From the NCBI RefSeq assembly GCF_020080835.1, contig NC_058161.1:23818837-23882836 (forward strand): DNA of 64,000 nt, given 5' to 3'. The notes under the pieces were generated by a model that was not told the DNA's origin, did no database searches, and saw only the letters and a program-made list of their open reading frames with translations. The stretch is from Cotesia glomerata (Eukaryota > Arthropoda > Insecta > Hymenoptera > Braconidae). The position numbers were made by a program, and so were the translations under genes. Below, piece after piece: positions 11,101 to 25,189 of the stretch. Each line of letters opens with the position of its first letter. Position 1 is the stretch's first letter.

Positions 11101-14100
11101 CGTAGCTGAAGTTTTGTTTATAGCGAAATAAGAAAGTAATAAAAGAATTTCAAAGTAAAAATTAGAAATGAGTTTCGTTAAAATTAAAAATGAAAATTTT
11201 ACCGTAAAATTACCTGTGATGAACCTAAAAGGGGGGATGAAAATACGGCCGAAAACGGGTGCTCTGGCTTGCGTAAGCCATGCCTACTTTGGAGACTTTA
11301 TTAAGGCCATTCTCTAAGGGGGGCCCCCCACTTTTTAAAGAATATGTGGCGCCGCCTGGCGGCCGAAATAGGTACTAAAAAAAGTTTGAATTTTCGAGAG
11401 ATTAAAATTCAAATGAAACAGGTATAAATAATGTAATTGTTTATTTTTATGCTTCCGTATGAATTAGAAAAATTTATATTACAATTTAAAACATGTTTTA
11501 CACCGGAAAACATCATAAATATGAATTAAAAATATAACGTTCTTATTGACTGTGAAATGTCATTTTCCGTGTTTCACGCCAATAATTAATTGTAAAATAA
11601 TTAGGGAATAAGGTGTAAAAAATTAAACGTAATTCATATTATAAAAGCATAGAGAATAAGTAAAAAATAACTTACAAGCATAAATTCTTCATATGTAGCC
11701 AAAATATCGTAAAAAAGTTTTCACAACACAGTTTGACGTTTGTAAACAACCGACATATTGTGTTTACAAAGCGAACGTGAAACACATGAACGTTGTCGCG
11801 GGAAAATTAAATAGCAACTTCACACTATTGCAAGAGAATAAAATAAATCATAGAATTCATGTAAAATTTCTAAGTGTAAGTGTGCAGGAAATTTTTTATC
11901 ATAAAATGAGGAGTGTCTGGATCGACTCAAAATGGCCTGAAACGAATAAATAACTTAACTCTCAGGAGTACTTTTTTATTTTGGTCAACGCCTGCGCTGG
12001 GTCAGCTGATAGAAAATTTTCTAAGTGTGGGTGTGCGGGGAATTTTTTATCATCAAATAAGGAGCGTCTGAATCGACTCAAAATGACCTGAAACGGATAA
12101 ATAACTTGACTCTCAGGAGTACTTTTTTTTTTGGTCAACGCCTGCGCTGGGTCAGCTGATAGGAAATTTCTAAGTGTGTTTGTGCGGGGAAGTTTTTATC
12201 ATCAAATAAGGAGCGTCTGAATCGACTCAAAATGATCTGAAACGGATAAATAACTTGACTCTCAGGAGTACTTTTTTTTTTGGTCAACGCCTGCGCCGGG
12301 TAAGTTAGTGAACAATTTTCTAAGTGTGGGTGCGCGGGGAATTTTTTTATCATCAAATAAGGAGCGTCTGAATCGACTCAAAATGACCTGAAACGGATAA
12401 ATAACTTCACTCTCAGGAGTACTTTTTTTTTTGTCAACGCCTGCGCTGGGTCAGCTGATAGAAAATTTTTAAGTGTGGGTGTGCGGGGAATTTTTATCAT
12501 CAAATAAGGAGCGTCTGAATCGACTCACAATGACCTGAAACGGATAAATAACTTGAGAATGGAAATAATTGCTTGCAATTGAGTCAATCGTTTGATGATA
12601 CATTTTCATTTAAATTATTTCTTTTTATTCTCTCACTACATCTAGTATTATTTTCTTTATATCTGTTTTTAATTTCATTCTATTACAATTCTTCAACATT
12701 TACAATCAAATTTGTAGTTTATACAGATTTTGCTCGCTTTTCGATCGATGGACGGGCAGTTAAAGTGCAGCAACTTTTAAGATCGATCTTCTTAACGTGG
12801 GATGTTAGCGGTGATGGGTTCACTCAACGACATTGTGGGTACGGTCTAGAAAAAACGTTCCGAAGAAATGATTATAAATCTATGTTTAAATTTTTTCTGC
12901 CCTCCGGCCGGAAAGTGGCAACTTTCTGGCCGCTGCGCTAAACAAAATTGCCACATTCCGGCTACGTCGAGCAGAAAAATAGTATACACACCTTGGCCAG
13001 TAAATAAGAAAGCCTCAAATCACATGTTTGTCAACCTCGGCTTCGCCTCGGTCAACAATTACATGTGATCTGAGACTTTTCTTATTTTACTGGCCTAGGT
13101 ATGTAATATACTATTTCCGCATCCGTTTGCCTGATAGTTTGTATTTTTTAATTTTAGATGCCAACTTTACACAATACAAACTATCAGTTTCCAGGGCGTA
13201 CCAATCGAGGAGGTGGATGTCGGATTATGAAAAAAATTTACTGCAACGTGTTTGTTTTTCTAAATAATAAATTTTTAAAAACGTCTGAATTTACTTTTTT
13301 TTCTTATGCTTCTTAACAAATTATTATTGTTGAATTAAATTTTTACAAATTAATTTACGCCCCAAAAATATTTATTATGATCTACTGTTACAAAAAATGA
13401 GATGCGTACTTACCTTGGAAAAGGATCTGTTTTAAAATCAATGTTAATTACAATTCATTCACAATATTAATTGCAAACTTAAGACTGACTGTAACATACT
13501 CATGTTTTCAGTCGCAAATTAATGCAGACTATATATACTCGCGGTATCAGTCGCAAAATTAATGCTGACTAAAATACACATGTATTATCAGTCGCAAATG
13601 AATGCTGACCATTTATACTCGCGGTATCAGTCGCAAAATTAATGCTGACTAGAGTACACATGAACTATCAATCGCAAACTTAATGTTGACTGCAATATAC
13701 TCATGATATCAGTCACAAATATACGTTGAGGATTATACGTTCTTTTCGACACAATTACCACATTTTTAACAGGTATACAAACGTTTATCTTTATTCAAAA
13801 TTCAATTGAAGGTCATCATGATCTTGTTAAATCTATGACCCATTGATAGTTTATATATTTTTATTGAAGAATATCTGTTGAATTTCTATTATCTTCATCA
13901 TATATATATTCAAAGAAATCGTTGACTAATTCTTCAAATGATGAACTTTCGCCGAGACCATAATCATCGAGTAAGCAATCGTCATCGTAATCATCATCAT
14001 TATCATTGTCAATGTTGATGGTATCATTGTCGTTGACAGTTGTACTACTATTCACATCACCTGATTCATCAGGTTTATTTTGATCGTTATTGTTGTTTTT

Positions 14101-17100
14101 ACAGTTTTCAGTATTTGGTTCAGTTGTACGCTGACGAACGATAGGAGATAAAGAAAACCATTGCTGTATTCTTTTATCACCGTAAAAAAACTGTTGCAAT
14201 GGCTCATTAACTTGATCATAAACTTTTGGAAGTTCCTGAGTTTTTTCTGTTTCTTCACTTTGTTTGTCAGAACCTTTGGATTTATAAATTAACTTTGGAT
14301 GCAATAGTTCTGGTACTAAGTACTTCCAATAAAATTCATATAAACGAGGATACATTTTTGTTTTCCAAAAATTTTCATCGTATTGTATTGTTAAATTGTG
14401 TGAAGCTTTAGGTGTCCAGATTGATAAAATACACCATTTTCTCTTAGTGATATGTAATTGGCCTTGAATTTGATAGTAGTAACGACTACTTGTCCTAAGC
14501 TTATACGGGTCATTATTTTCAAAATGTTCTTTCGAATAAGCGCCGCCTTTTTTTATAGCTTCCAGAGGCTCTGTATCTCTCAACGTGTAGGGACATTTGG
14601 TTTCTACTATTCCATCTTTGCCAACTAATCCGTCTGGCGAAGCTCCGAATCCTGGAATAGTATCATCAATGAATAGGCCACAAGGTTCTATTAATATGTC
14701 TTCATTCTCCTCAAGTCTATCGAGGGCATTTGCTTCATTATTTCGGCCGTACAACAAAGCTGGATGCATGGTATTATGTGATGGATATAAAATTTTTTTT
14801 ACCACATCATTTTTAGTTTTATCAGTTTGTGATTTACATGCATCCTTGAAATTTGACGCAGTTAATAGTAAACGACGAGTTTTATGCCATAACTCCGACT
14901 TTGCTTGATCTACAGTATTACGTTCTATCGGAACGCGTTCGTTTATTAACTGTGTCAATTTTTTTTTGTGACTTTTCAATAATTTTTCGTATTGTTCAGG
15001 AGTAATTACAATACCAGCGCTTGGCCCATAATAGCAATCTTGTCCGGTATACTTATTTTTGTGATATCGTCTTCGATATCCTTTTTCATGATATTGACGC
15101 TTATTATACTCGACTTTTTTTTTCCTTCTTTCTTCTAATGTCAATATCCTTTGAGGAATATCTTTTTCCCAAACTTTGTATATATCTTTCATAGCAGTTT
15201 TACTGTTGAATTGTATAACTGCGTATGCTACTCGTATACTGTATCCACCTAATTTGCAAGGATCAGTCCGTTTACCTCCAATTTTTGAAGCAATAACATT
15301 ATTTATGCATTCTGCTGGGTTATTACTTCCGTTCATTAATACATCTTTCGGAAGAGCTATACATCTATTATAATGTGCAAATATAATATTCCAAATCTTC
15401 AATTCTGATAATTTCACAACACTGTTGGTCTCTGGTTTTTTATCACAGTAATATTGGTGACAATTTTGATGTTGACCAAAAGCGTGATACGGAATATTTT
15501 CTAAGTCTTCTTGCATACGTTTAATTTTACTTTCATAGCTGTCATTCGTGGAATTCAAATAACGAGATGCTGCTCGTATAGCTTTTGAAGATATTACTCC
15601 AGCATCAGTAATAGCTTCTTTTAGACTGACTTCGTTCTTTAATTGACTCATTTTCAAAAGACCTAGAAGATTTTTTGCTAAACGACGAAGCAGGTGATTC
15701 ACACACTATTTTTTCGACAGTAATATTATACAGACCATAAACATTAAAATCAATGAGTAATTGGTATACACTACTGTCACCATCACTTATTAATGTTTTA
15801 TATATTAATCCATACTTTTCATAACTAGTCTGAAATAATTCTAATAAAATAGATGATTCTATTTTTGTTGAAGGGAGGCTGGCAGCAAAGTTAAGCCAAC
15901 AAAGATGATAATCTTGTTTTCCAAATTGGCACTGTGAACATCTTTTATTAGCTACTCCACAATCAAGAACTTTATTCGTAAATTTATCAATAACAACTGC
16001 TGCTCCGGAAGAAGAATTATACAATCCCGATTCATAAACTCTCTTTGGATAAGTGCCATCTGTAATTGTAGATGTAAAAGGAATACCATCTTTAGTAACA
16101 CGGCCTTCAGCTTTTGCTCTTTCAACAGATTCTTTTGCTGCATCAGACATCGACTTTAATGCTGTCTTAATGATATATTCACCAACAACTGTTTCTGCCA
16201 CAGAGTATGAATTAGCATTGTGACATGGTAAATCTGCAGCAGTCAATAAGCTTTCCAACTGATAGAAACCAATTCCGCTACTTATACAACCTAATACGAT
16301 ACTATCATTAGTACTGGCAATATTATTTGCTTCAGGTTCACTCAGAACTGTAAATTCGTAGCCACACGCAGAACATTCGTACAACAAAGTACATTGTAAA
16401 CCATTCATAATTGGTCCAATGTAATTTGGTTTACATTCTAAGCTACGACAGCAATTATTGAACGAATTTAGGCGATGCTCGTAGAAACATGTATTTACTT
16501 CCGTGTTTACATATTTGTTATGTAAAATCAGTTTTGTATGCTTGTCACTCACAAGCGAACTACGTAACCGAATTCCTCGCCTTTTTTTCTTCTTTTTTGA
16601 TTTTTTGGGACTATTTGATGATGAAGCTCTTTTATTATTTAAAGTAGACGGGTTTTTAGGAGGCGGATCTTGATGTGATAAATGCTTCATTGATTCAGAA
16701 GTTTTGTTAGTCATAAATGATGCAAATATATCAAATGTTTGATTTAGAAGACAATCAGACATTTGATTTTCTTTGCCATTCACGTTAAAAGAAGTCACTT
16801 TAATTGTTGATATAGCGTATGCATTCATACGCATATTTTCAACGTCACTAACGCCATTTTCATTGACAATATACATATTATTGAGTAACATCATATGTAA
16901 TTGCTCTAGGTCTTCAAAACAGCAAACACATGATTTGCCATTAGAACTGGTTACACGGCCCACTTCATCTCTACTGTGTGAATCAAACAGGTAATAAAAT
17001 TCTTCGTGTGAAATAATGGAGACTGTTAGATTATTCATAGTTAATATAGCTCCAATATTCTTTCCTACCAATATTTCAAGCCTTTGTTGTAACGGCTGAA

Positions 17101-18966
17101 AATCTGCATCTTCTGAAACGCTGAAACATTTACCATAAAATGTATCTTCTATCATAAAATTTATAGTAAAAGATGGATCAATTGAAACTTCAGTATGCAG
17201 TTCCGATCCTTCTAGATAATCTTTATCATTAGCTCCACATACAACAGGAGCATTGGGACGCATACGCATACTAATCTCGTAAAGATTATTTCCGATCTCG
17301 AGGATACGGTCAATATGATCTGATTTCCAAGTTTTTATAGGTAAGAACGTTGCCATCACTACGGCAGAAGCAGCCATCGCAGTGCACTGTTTACCAGCTG
17401 AATTATTGAATTTTTTATCGGCTTGATTTATATTGCCTCGAATAATATCATAAGGTTTGATTTTTGAAAAATCTGACTGAGTTTCTGTCGAAGATTTTTG
17501 ATTATCATTTATGTTTTCATGATCAGCTACAGTACAAGAGGAAAACATAAATTCGAGATTGGATTTATAATCATTAACATTTTCAATTGAATCAGATAAA
17601 TATTCATTTATGTCATTATTTGCATCCTCTTCACAAATGTCTTCGAAATCTGTCTTTGGATCTTTGATGGAATCATTTGATGGTTTATTTGAAAGATTTT
17701 CATCCGTAGAAGAGGAAAAAGTTGAAGTATAATTTTGTTTATTTAAATCAATTCCTTCACCATTTTCACTTGAACTTTTTGGCAGTAAGAAATGTGAATA
17801 AAAATTTTTCTTCAAAGCATTTACTACTTTCAAAGAATTCATATTACATGAATAACCATCAACAATAAATTTAGTGACTCTTATCATAGAAAAAGAGTAC
17901 GAATTATTCATGTCAGGATTGGTTAACTCCGGAGAAATGTAATAATTATCTGTTATCCAATTGATTAGAGTTGGTATATTAGTGAAGATATTTAATCGAG
18001 GAAAACAAGTTATACCATTTTTATTACGACCTTCTGGGTCAAATAAGTAATATTTCTCAAATCTAGAAAGAATCGCGACTGAGCGTCGATTTATATTCAA
18101 AATTGCTGCTTTTTGATTACAGCAAATATTCAAAATAATTTTTGAAAAAGATAAGTACTGTTCGCCACAAATAATTTGTAAAATATTTTCTCCGCAAGTT
18201 TCCTGCACTATTTCAAAAGTTGCCATACATTGCGCGGCTATTTCAATAGTTTTAATCAGCTCAAATGGTTTTAAAAACCTTTCTTTGAGACCAATATTCG
18301 AATTTTTACTAAGGCTTAAGAAGCTTTCAAGATAAAGTTTTTTGCCTATTTGTGTAATATTATCAATCACGTATGGCGACCACAAATTAATAGGAATAAA
18401 GGTTGATAAAACAATAGCTGTAGCAGACAAGGCTGTACTTTTCATACTGGTTAATGTATCTTCCGATTTTTCAGTATGAAAATTTGGAATCTTATTTTCA
18501 GCTTTGATATCGCAATCTTCTTCTATTATTGTTTCACCAACATCAGCATTTTGATTTATTGTTGGGTTATTAAGGTATTCATCATGACTCTGTTCGTTAT
18601 CTTCAGCAACATTACAAGATGAAGTGAGTAATGAAGATAAAGAAGAAACACTTGATTGCACATCAACATTGTGATCTTCATTACTTGATGAATAAATTTG
18701 TGGAGATACCGGTGAAAAAGAAACATTTGACAAATCTATAATTTCCTTACCTTCTTCGTCTATACTCTCAGTCGATTGTTTCTTCATACGGTTGTTGGTC
18801 AATCTAAGAAATACAAAGGAATCGCGAATCAAGATTTTGTTCACGTGATTGAACAAACGCAATTTCTATGACTAAAAAATTAGGAAAACAGTTGACCTAA
18901 AGGCCATCCGTGCAACTTCCCGCTAAGCGCTTGAATGTTATCTAACGCGTCATTTTTAAGCTTATC

Positions 18967-19062
<96 letters not shown>

Positions 19063-20461
19063 GACATGGTGACAACCTCGCGAGGACAGTCAGGGAAGCT
19101 TCTTGTGACCTTCAAACGTCGAGATCCGATGAAAACTCGATTTTTGCAAAACGGGGTGAATACAATAACTTCTCGATTTTTTAAAATCTTTGATTTTTTT
19201 AGCGGGAAGTTAAAAATAAGAAAAAGTTCTACATGAAGGATTATAATGATGACAACATCATAAAAAAAAAAAAAAAACTTTTGTAGTGGGAAGTTTGAAA
19301 GTTTTGCAGTCCAAAAATTTTTAAAAATTGCGTTATGAAGACTGAAGTACAAAAGTTAAATATCTATATAATTTACTAAATAAAAATTTGATTTTTGTAT
19401 TATTTTGAGCTCTCTAAGCTCGAAAATAAAACTGGTCGATGCTTATAAGCTCTTCGAGGTCAAAAGTCTAACAGAAGTTTGATGAAACCGTATTTTTTAA
19501 ATGTTCAAGCTACCATAAACTTTAGAATGAGTCAACCGATATCCACGCGGTTGGCAGCAATCACTGTATTTTTTTAAGTCCTATAAACATTGTGTGAACA
19601 CAAATTAATCGGATATGAAATTTTGGATTTTTTCTTAAAAAATCAATTTTTTCGAATTTTTTTCGTCAACGATATCTCACGAACGAATTAACTGATTTTG
19701 ATGCCGTTTGCGGCGATCGACGTGGTATTTCATGGTTAACAAAATAATTTTTTACACAAAAATCGATCCGACATGAATTTTACGAGTTATTTGAAAAAAT
19801 ACACTTTTTTGCCATTTTTTCGCTTTTTTCGTCAACGATATCTCGCGAACGAATCAACCGATTCTGATGCAGTTTGCGGCGATCGACGCAGTATTTTAAG
19901 TTTAACAAAATAATCAATTACACAAAAATCGATCTGACTTGAATTTTACGAGTTATTTGAAAAAATAAACTTTTTTGCCATTTTTTTGCTTTTTTCGTCA
20001 AGGATATCTCGCGAACCAATCAACCGATTATGATGCAATTTGCGGCGATCGACGCAGTATTTCAAGGTTAACAAAATAATCCATTACACAAAAATCGATC
20101 CGACATGAATTTTACGAGTTATTTGAAATAATACACTTTTTTGCCGTTTTTTTTATTTTTTTCGTCAACGATATCTCACGAACGAATCAACCGATTTTGA
20201 CTGGCCCGACGGCAATCGACGTGATTTTCGATCTTAAGAGCTGATTAGTTTTGGAATTGATCGATACAGCCGTTTAAAAGTTATTCCAAAAAAACCACTT
20301 TTGAAAAAAATTTTTTTCTCAGTTTTATTGATATTTCTTGGAATCTACCGGTCCGAATCGGTTCTAGTCTACAGGAAATCTAAGTTCAGTGAAGCTCTTT
20401 CGAATGCAACCAGTTTCAATTAAATCGGTTGAGCCAATCAAAAGTTATAAGAGCTTTACAT

Positions 20462-20537
<76 letters not shown>

Positions 20538-23500
20538 CGTATCGGGTTTGCTGGGTCCCGCATCGGGCGCCTCCCCAGGTGGCGGATAGGGGAATACTCG
20601 GCATACCTGCGCGCCAGATACGTCGGGTACCGAGGAAATAAAATACTCGGGGCGGACCAAAACCTAGCAAAAGATGATATGGAATGTCAGAAGTATTTCA
20701 AACATCGTCTACGGTGCAGAGGAGGGATACCTCAGTACCGGCGAGGGAAGGCGTACAAACGGGCCTGAACTCGTCGTTATCAAGCGACCGTTTGAACAGC
20801 GGAGTGGACCCCATGGCTCTGCCGTCTAGCAATGCTAGCAATGCTACAGGGAGGACAGAAACAGCTCAGATGGAAGTAGACGCACAGCAAACAGGCGCTC
20901 CTCCAAAAAGTGGAAGACCTGTTGCTCCCGTCAACACTAACACATATCGAGGGAGGATCAACTCTCTACCGACTGTCACCGGCCAACAATCGCCAATGGA
21001 ACGGCTCGGTAGCAAGATCGAAGAGTTGACTGAGTTCATAAAGGACAAGAGAAATCTTCATCATGAACTCAGAAAACTAGTAGCGTCCATTGCCACGGCA
21101 TATAAGTTGGCCAACAAACCAGCATCGATGTCGGCGACAACCACGCAAACATCTCCGGAGACGACCACAAAACCACAAGCGTTTTTGGTCACTCCTGAGA
21201 GAACACAGCACGGAAAAGAGAACGAAAAGAAGAGGCCGCTGTCTACGCCCAGCCCTTCTTCTGAAACGGACAAGCCAGCACAGAAAAAGACAGCCCGGGA
21301 TAATACCTGGATAAAGGTGACTCGGCAAAAGAACAAAGAAGGAAAGAGAACAGGAGCCAGGGGCAAAAACTACTGAAGCCCAAAACCAGCTAAGTGAGGG
21401 CGGCTCAAGAAAACCGAGAAGGAAAAAGACAAGAACAAAGGCTGTGCTTGTCCAACCAGCTGAAGGGCGAACATACGCCGATCTCCTCAAGGAAATCAAG
21501 GCCAAGGTTAGCCCAACAGAGACTGGAGTAGACATAAGGTCTATTAAAAGGACGAGGCACGGAGGCGTTCTCCTCGAAATGGCTCGAAAGACCGAGGACA
21601 GCAAGGCTTTCACCGATGCAGTAAAGTCAGCCACTGCAAACATCGGCACTGTCAAGACGCTAACACCAACAACAACGATCGAGATCCTTGACCTCGATGA
21701 AATCTCTACCGAGAGCGAAGTCCGTGAAGCACTAAAACGTGAATTCAATGACAGCCTAGAGATCAAACGGGTGAATTTGACAAAACCCACACCACGAGGT
21801 AATCGAGCAGCCTTCTGCGAGATCGACGAAGCTAAATGCGACTAAGGCCCTCAACAAGGCCCGTATAAAGATCGGCTGGGTAAACTGTCGTATACGCCAA
21901 GTTGCGAAAGTAACCCGCTGCTTTAAATGTCTCGGGTTCAGACACCACACACAACAGTGTGCGGGACCAGATAGAAGCATGTGCTGCTACAAATGTGGCG
22001 GAAAAATCATAAGGCCCTAAACTGCACTGAGAAGCCAAGCTGCTTCCTTTGCACTCCGGACAAAGATGCCAAAGACGGTCTATGCCATATTCCTGGTACC
22101 GGAGCTTGCAAGGCATTCCGCACAGCACTAGCAGAAGCCACGAAAGGTCAAAAATGACACGCATACTACAAGGCAACCTGAATAGGTGCGCCTTAGCGCA
22201 AAACCTGCTGCGCCAACGTGTCTTCGAAGACAAGATTGACGTCTGCTTTATCTGCGAGCAATACCTGAACATCGAAGGCAAAACATGGTTCACAGACAAA
22301 ACTGGTACGGCAGCAATTTGGATTGTAAACACAAAGAACGTTACTGCCAACAACAGCGGAAGTGGAGCAGGTTTTGTCTGGATTCAAACCCCCACAACCT
22401 ACTTCATGAGCGTCTATCTCTCACCGAACGAAGGGATTAGTGTGTTCCGACAGAAACTGGCAAGTATAGAAGATGCGATTACTAAGTTCGACGGCGAAGT
22501 CATCGTAGCCGGAGACTTCAACGCTAAATCGGCCGAGTGGGGTGCTGCTTTCTCTGACACCAGAGGCAACGAGGTCGCCGACGTCGCGGCTAAGCTCGAC
22601 CTCATAGTGCTGAATACCGGGAGCACCACGACCTTTAGAAGACCAGGATACCAGGAATCCATCCTCGACATTTCGTTGGCGACTCCAAGGACGGCCAACA
22701 TGATCGAAGACTGGACTGTATCCGAAGAATACAGCGGCAGTGATCACCAATTCGTGACATTCAAAGTTGGACTGGAACTTGCCCCGGTTTCACAACGCGA
22801 CTTTTCTAAGCGGAAGTGGAATGTCAGGAGGAAGGCTTGATTCGGAGGCACTGCGAGCTTCACTTGCAAGAAGCTGGACTATTCTTCCGAACAATCCGAC
22901 TCCAGATACCGGCAGCGAGACGGAAAAGGCAGTGCTAAACACGATGAAGGAGATTGCTGCCGCATGTGACGCTTCTATGCCGCGGCTGAAAAATCGGAGT
23001 TTCCACAGGCCGGCGTATTGGTGGTCACCAGACATAGCAGAACTCCGGAAAAAATGCCACCAACTACGTCGGCTAGCAACGAGAGCTGCGAAACGCTCTC
23101 CCAATCAAGACCTACATTCGCGCGAGTATAAGCAGGCTAAAAGAACTTAAACCGTGCAATCAAAGCAAGCAAAGCGAAACTGTGGCAAGAGATCTGTAAC
23201 GACCTTGATAAAGACATCTGGGGTAAAGCCTACCAAATTGTTACCAAACGACTTGGAAAGGCTTCACCAGAAGCGCCGAAACCACCTGCCTTAATGAGCA
23301 GCATCGTAGCGGAGTTGTTCCCCAAACACTAACCAAGGGAAAGAAGACAGTATGTGAAAAACAATGTAACTTTTTTCACAACCAAGGAGTTACAGGATGC
23401 AGCGAAGAGCCTCAAGACAGGAAAGGCACCAGGTCCTGATGGCATCCCAGCATTAGTGATCAAGACTGTAGCCCTGGAACACCCAGACATACTCCTGAAC

Positions 23501-25158
23501 ACCTACAACGCATGCTTGGCAACTGGCACGTTTCCCGCGGTCTGGAAGCGGCAGAGATTAGTTCTGCTAGATAAAGGCAAAGGTGGCCCTGTAACACCTT
23601 CGTCGTTCAGACCACTTTGCATGCTGGACATTGCTGGGAAATTGCTCGAAAGAGCTTATACAGGGAAGACTACGAAACGACATCGATCGTGCTGGAGGCT
23701 TTCCGCAAACCAACACGGCTTCCGGAAAGGACGGTCAACAATCGGCGCAATTCAAAAGTGGGAGGAACAGCGAGAGAAGCATGGACTGGTAGCCTCAAAG
23801 CCCGCAAGGTGTGTCTTGTCCTCACACTAGACATAAAAAACGCCTTTAACAGCGCAAATTGGGGAGATATTTTGGACGCCCTGGAGCACAAATTTGAAGT
23901 GGAGCCAGAGAATCTGGCACTAGTCGACAACTACCTGGATGAAAGAAAGCTAATAGCAGAAACCACGGAAGGCCCACAAAGAATACGCCATAACGGCTGG
24001 CGTGCCGCAAGGCTCAATAATGGTGCCTGATCTATGGAACGCGGACTACGACGAGCTTCTTGAAATCCCGTTGCCAAAGCAGGTGGAACTAACGGGCTTT
24101 GCAGACGACGTCGCAGCCACGATAATAGTAAACAGCGTAGAGGAGGCCGAACTATTAGTTCGGGAAACCATTGATGCCGTCGAGACTTGGCTCGATAAAC
24201 ACCACCTGAAACTCGCCAAGCACAAAACCGAGATGGTTGTTCTGACTCGTCAAAAATGGTTCCCAAAACCATTCGCTGTGGACATGGGAGGAACAACATT
24301 AACGTCAACAAGGGCCCTGCGCTATCTGTGGTGAACGATAGACGAGAAACTGTCTTTCCGCGAACACCTCGATATTGCATGCCAGAAGGCCAGCAAGACG
24401 GTGTCTGGCCTAGCAAGAATTATGACGAACACTACGGGACCAAGAACCAAAAAGAGGAGAGTCCTGCTTGAGGTAGTCCACTCTGTACTGCTTTACGGAG
24501 CGGAGATATGGGCTCACATCCTGAAGCAGAAGACATACCGGCGTAAAATGGCAGCGGTGCAGCGGCGGGGTGCTCTCAGAGTAGCCTGTGCCTACCGTAC
24601 GGTTTCCGAAACTGCTTTATTGGTCATAGCGGTAGCCGCACCTATCGACTTACTTGCGTTCAACAGGCTGAAACTCCATGACGCTAAAAGGAAGGATGGG
24701 GCTACAGGACACGCCGATGTGCAAATACTGCCCGGACAAAATCGACGACGCCGAACACACTTTCTTCAAGTGTGTACGGTGGAAGGACTACAGAAGCAGC
24801 ACAGAAGAAATTATAGGCACCACGCTTTCTCCGGAAAGCTCAGTAACCTATATGCTTAAAACAGAAGATAACTGGTCAGCTGTCGCAGCCTACGCGCAGC
24901 GCGTTCTAAAAACGAAAACCACAGAAAGGGATCTGTAACCAGTAATCAAGAAGTAGGCGTCGCAAGACGCAGCACGGACTGGATTGAAGTAATGCTAACG
25001 CGGTTCCGATCCAGTCTTCCCTGTAACGTCTATAGGGAAAGAAGAGAGGAGGATGTTTAGTCGGTATTGTTGTCAATAATATTGACTTCCGAGTCCGACA
25101 TAACCAGGACAGACATCTCGTCCTGGTATACGTAAATGTATTTTATCTCCTCTATAAA

Positions 25159-25189
<31 letters not shown>

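Larger units (their letters stand above)
20537..25175 (+). mobile_element. R1-clade (Waldo-like) non-LTR retrotransposon, inactive
   Basis: About 4.6 kb: 5' leader (20537-20683), gag-like ORF1, APE-endonuclease/reverse-transcriptase ORF2, 3' UTR (24939-25156) and a poly(A) tail (about 25157-25175). Insertion within (AC)n is the known habit of the Waldo lineage of the R1 clade. Both ORFs are broken by several frameshifts. GC content is well above that of the host. Confidence 0.85.

Noticed and set aside
13861..18862. An endogenous large DNA virus because of the YqaJ nuclease and tegument-like protease
   Set aside because: The genes lie between TTAA-flanked inverted repeats and are joined to a transposase. 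No capsid, polymerase or packaging gene is seen.
18942..19352. Open frame with a long Cys-Val repeat on the minus strand
   Set aside because: It is the (AC)n microsatellite read through. The same applies to the frames at 20389-20670, 40742-41128 and 61052-61316.
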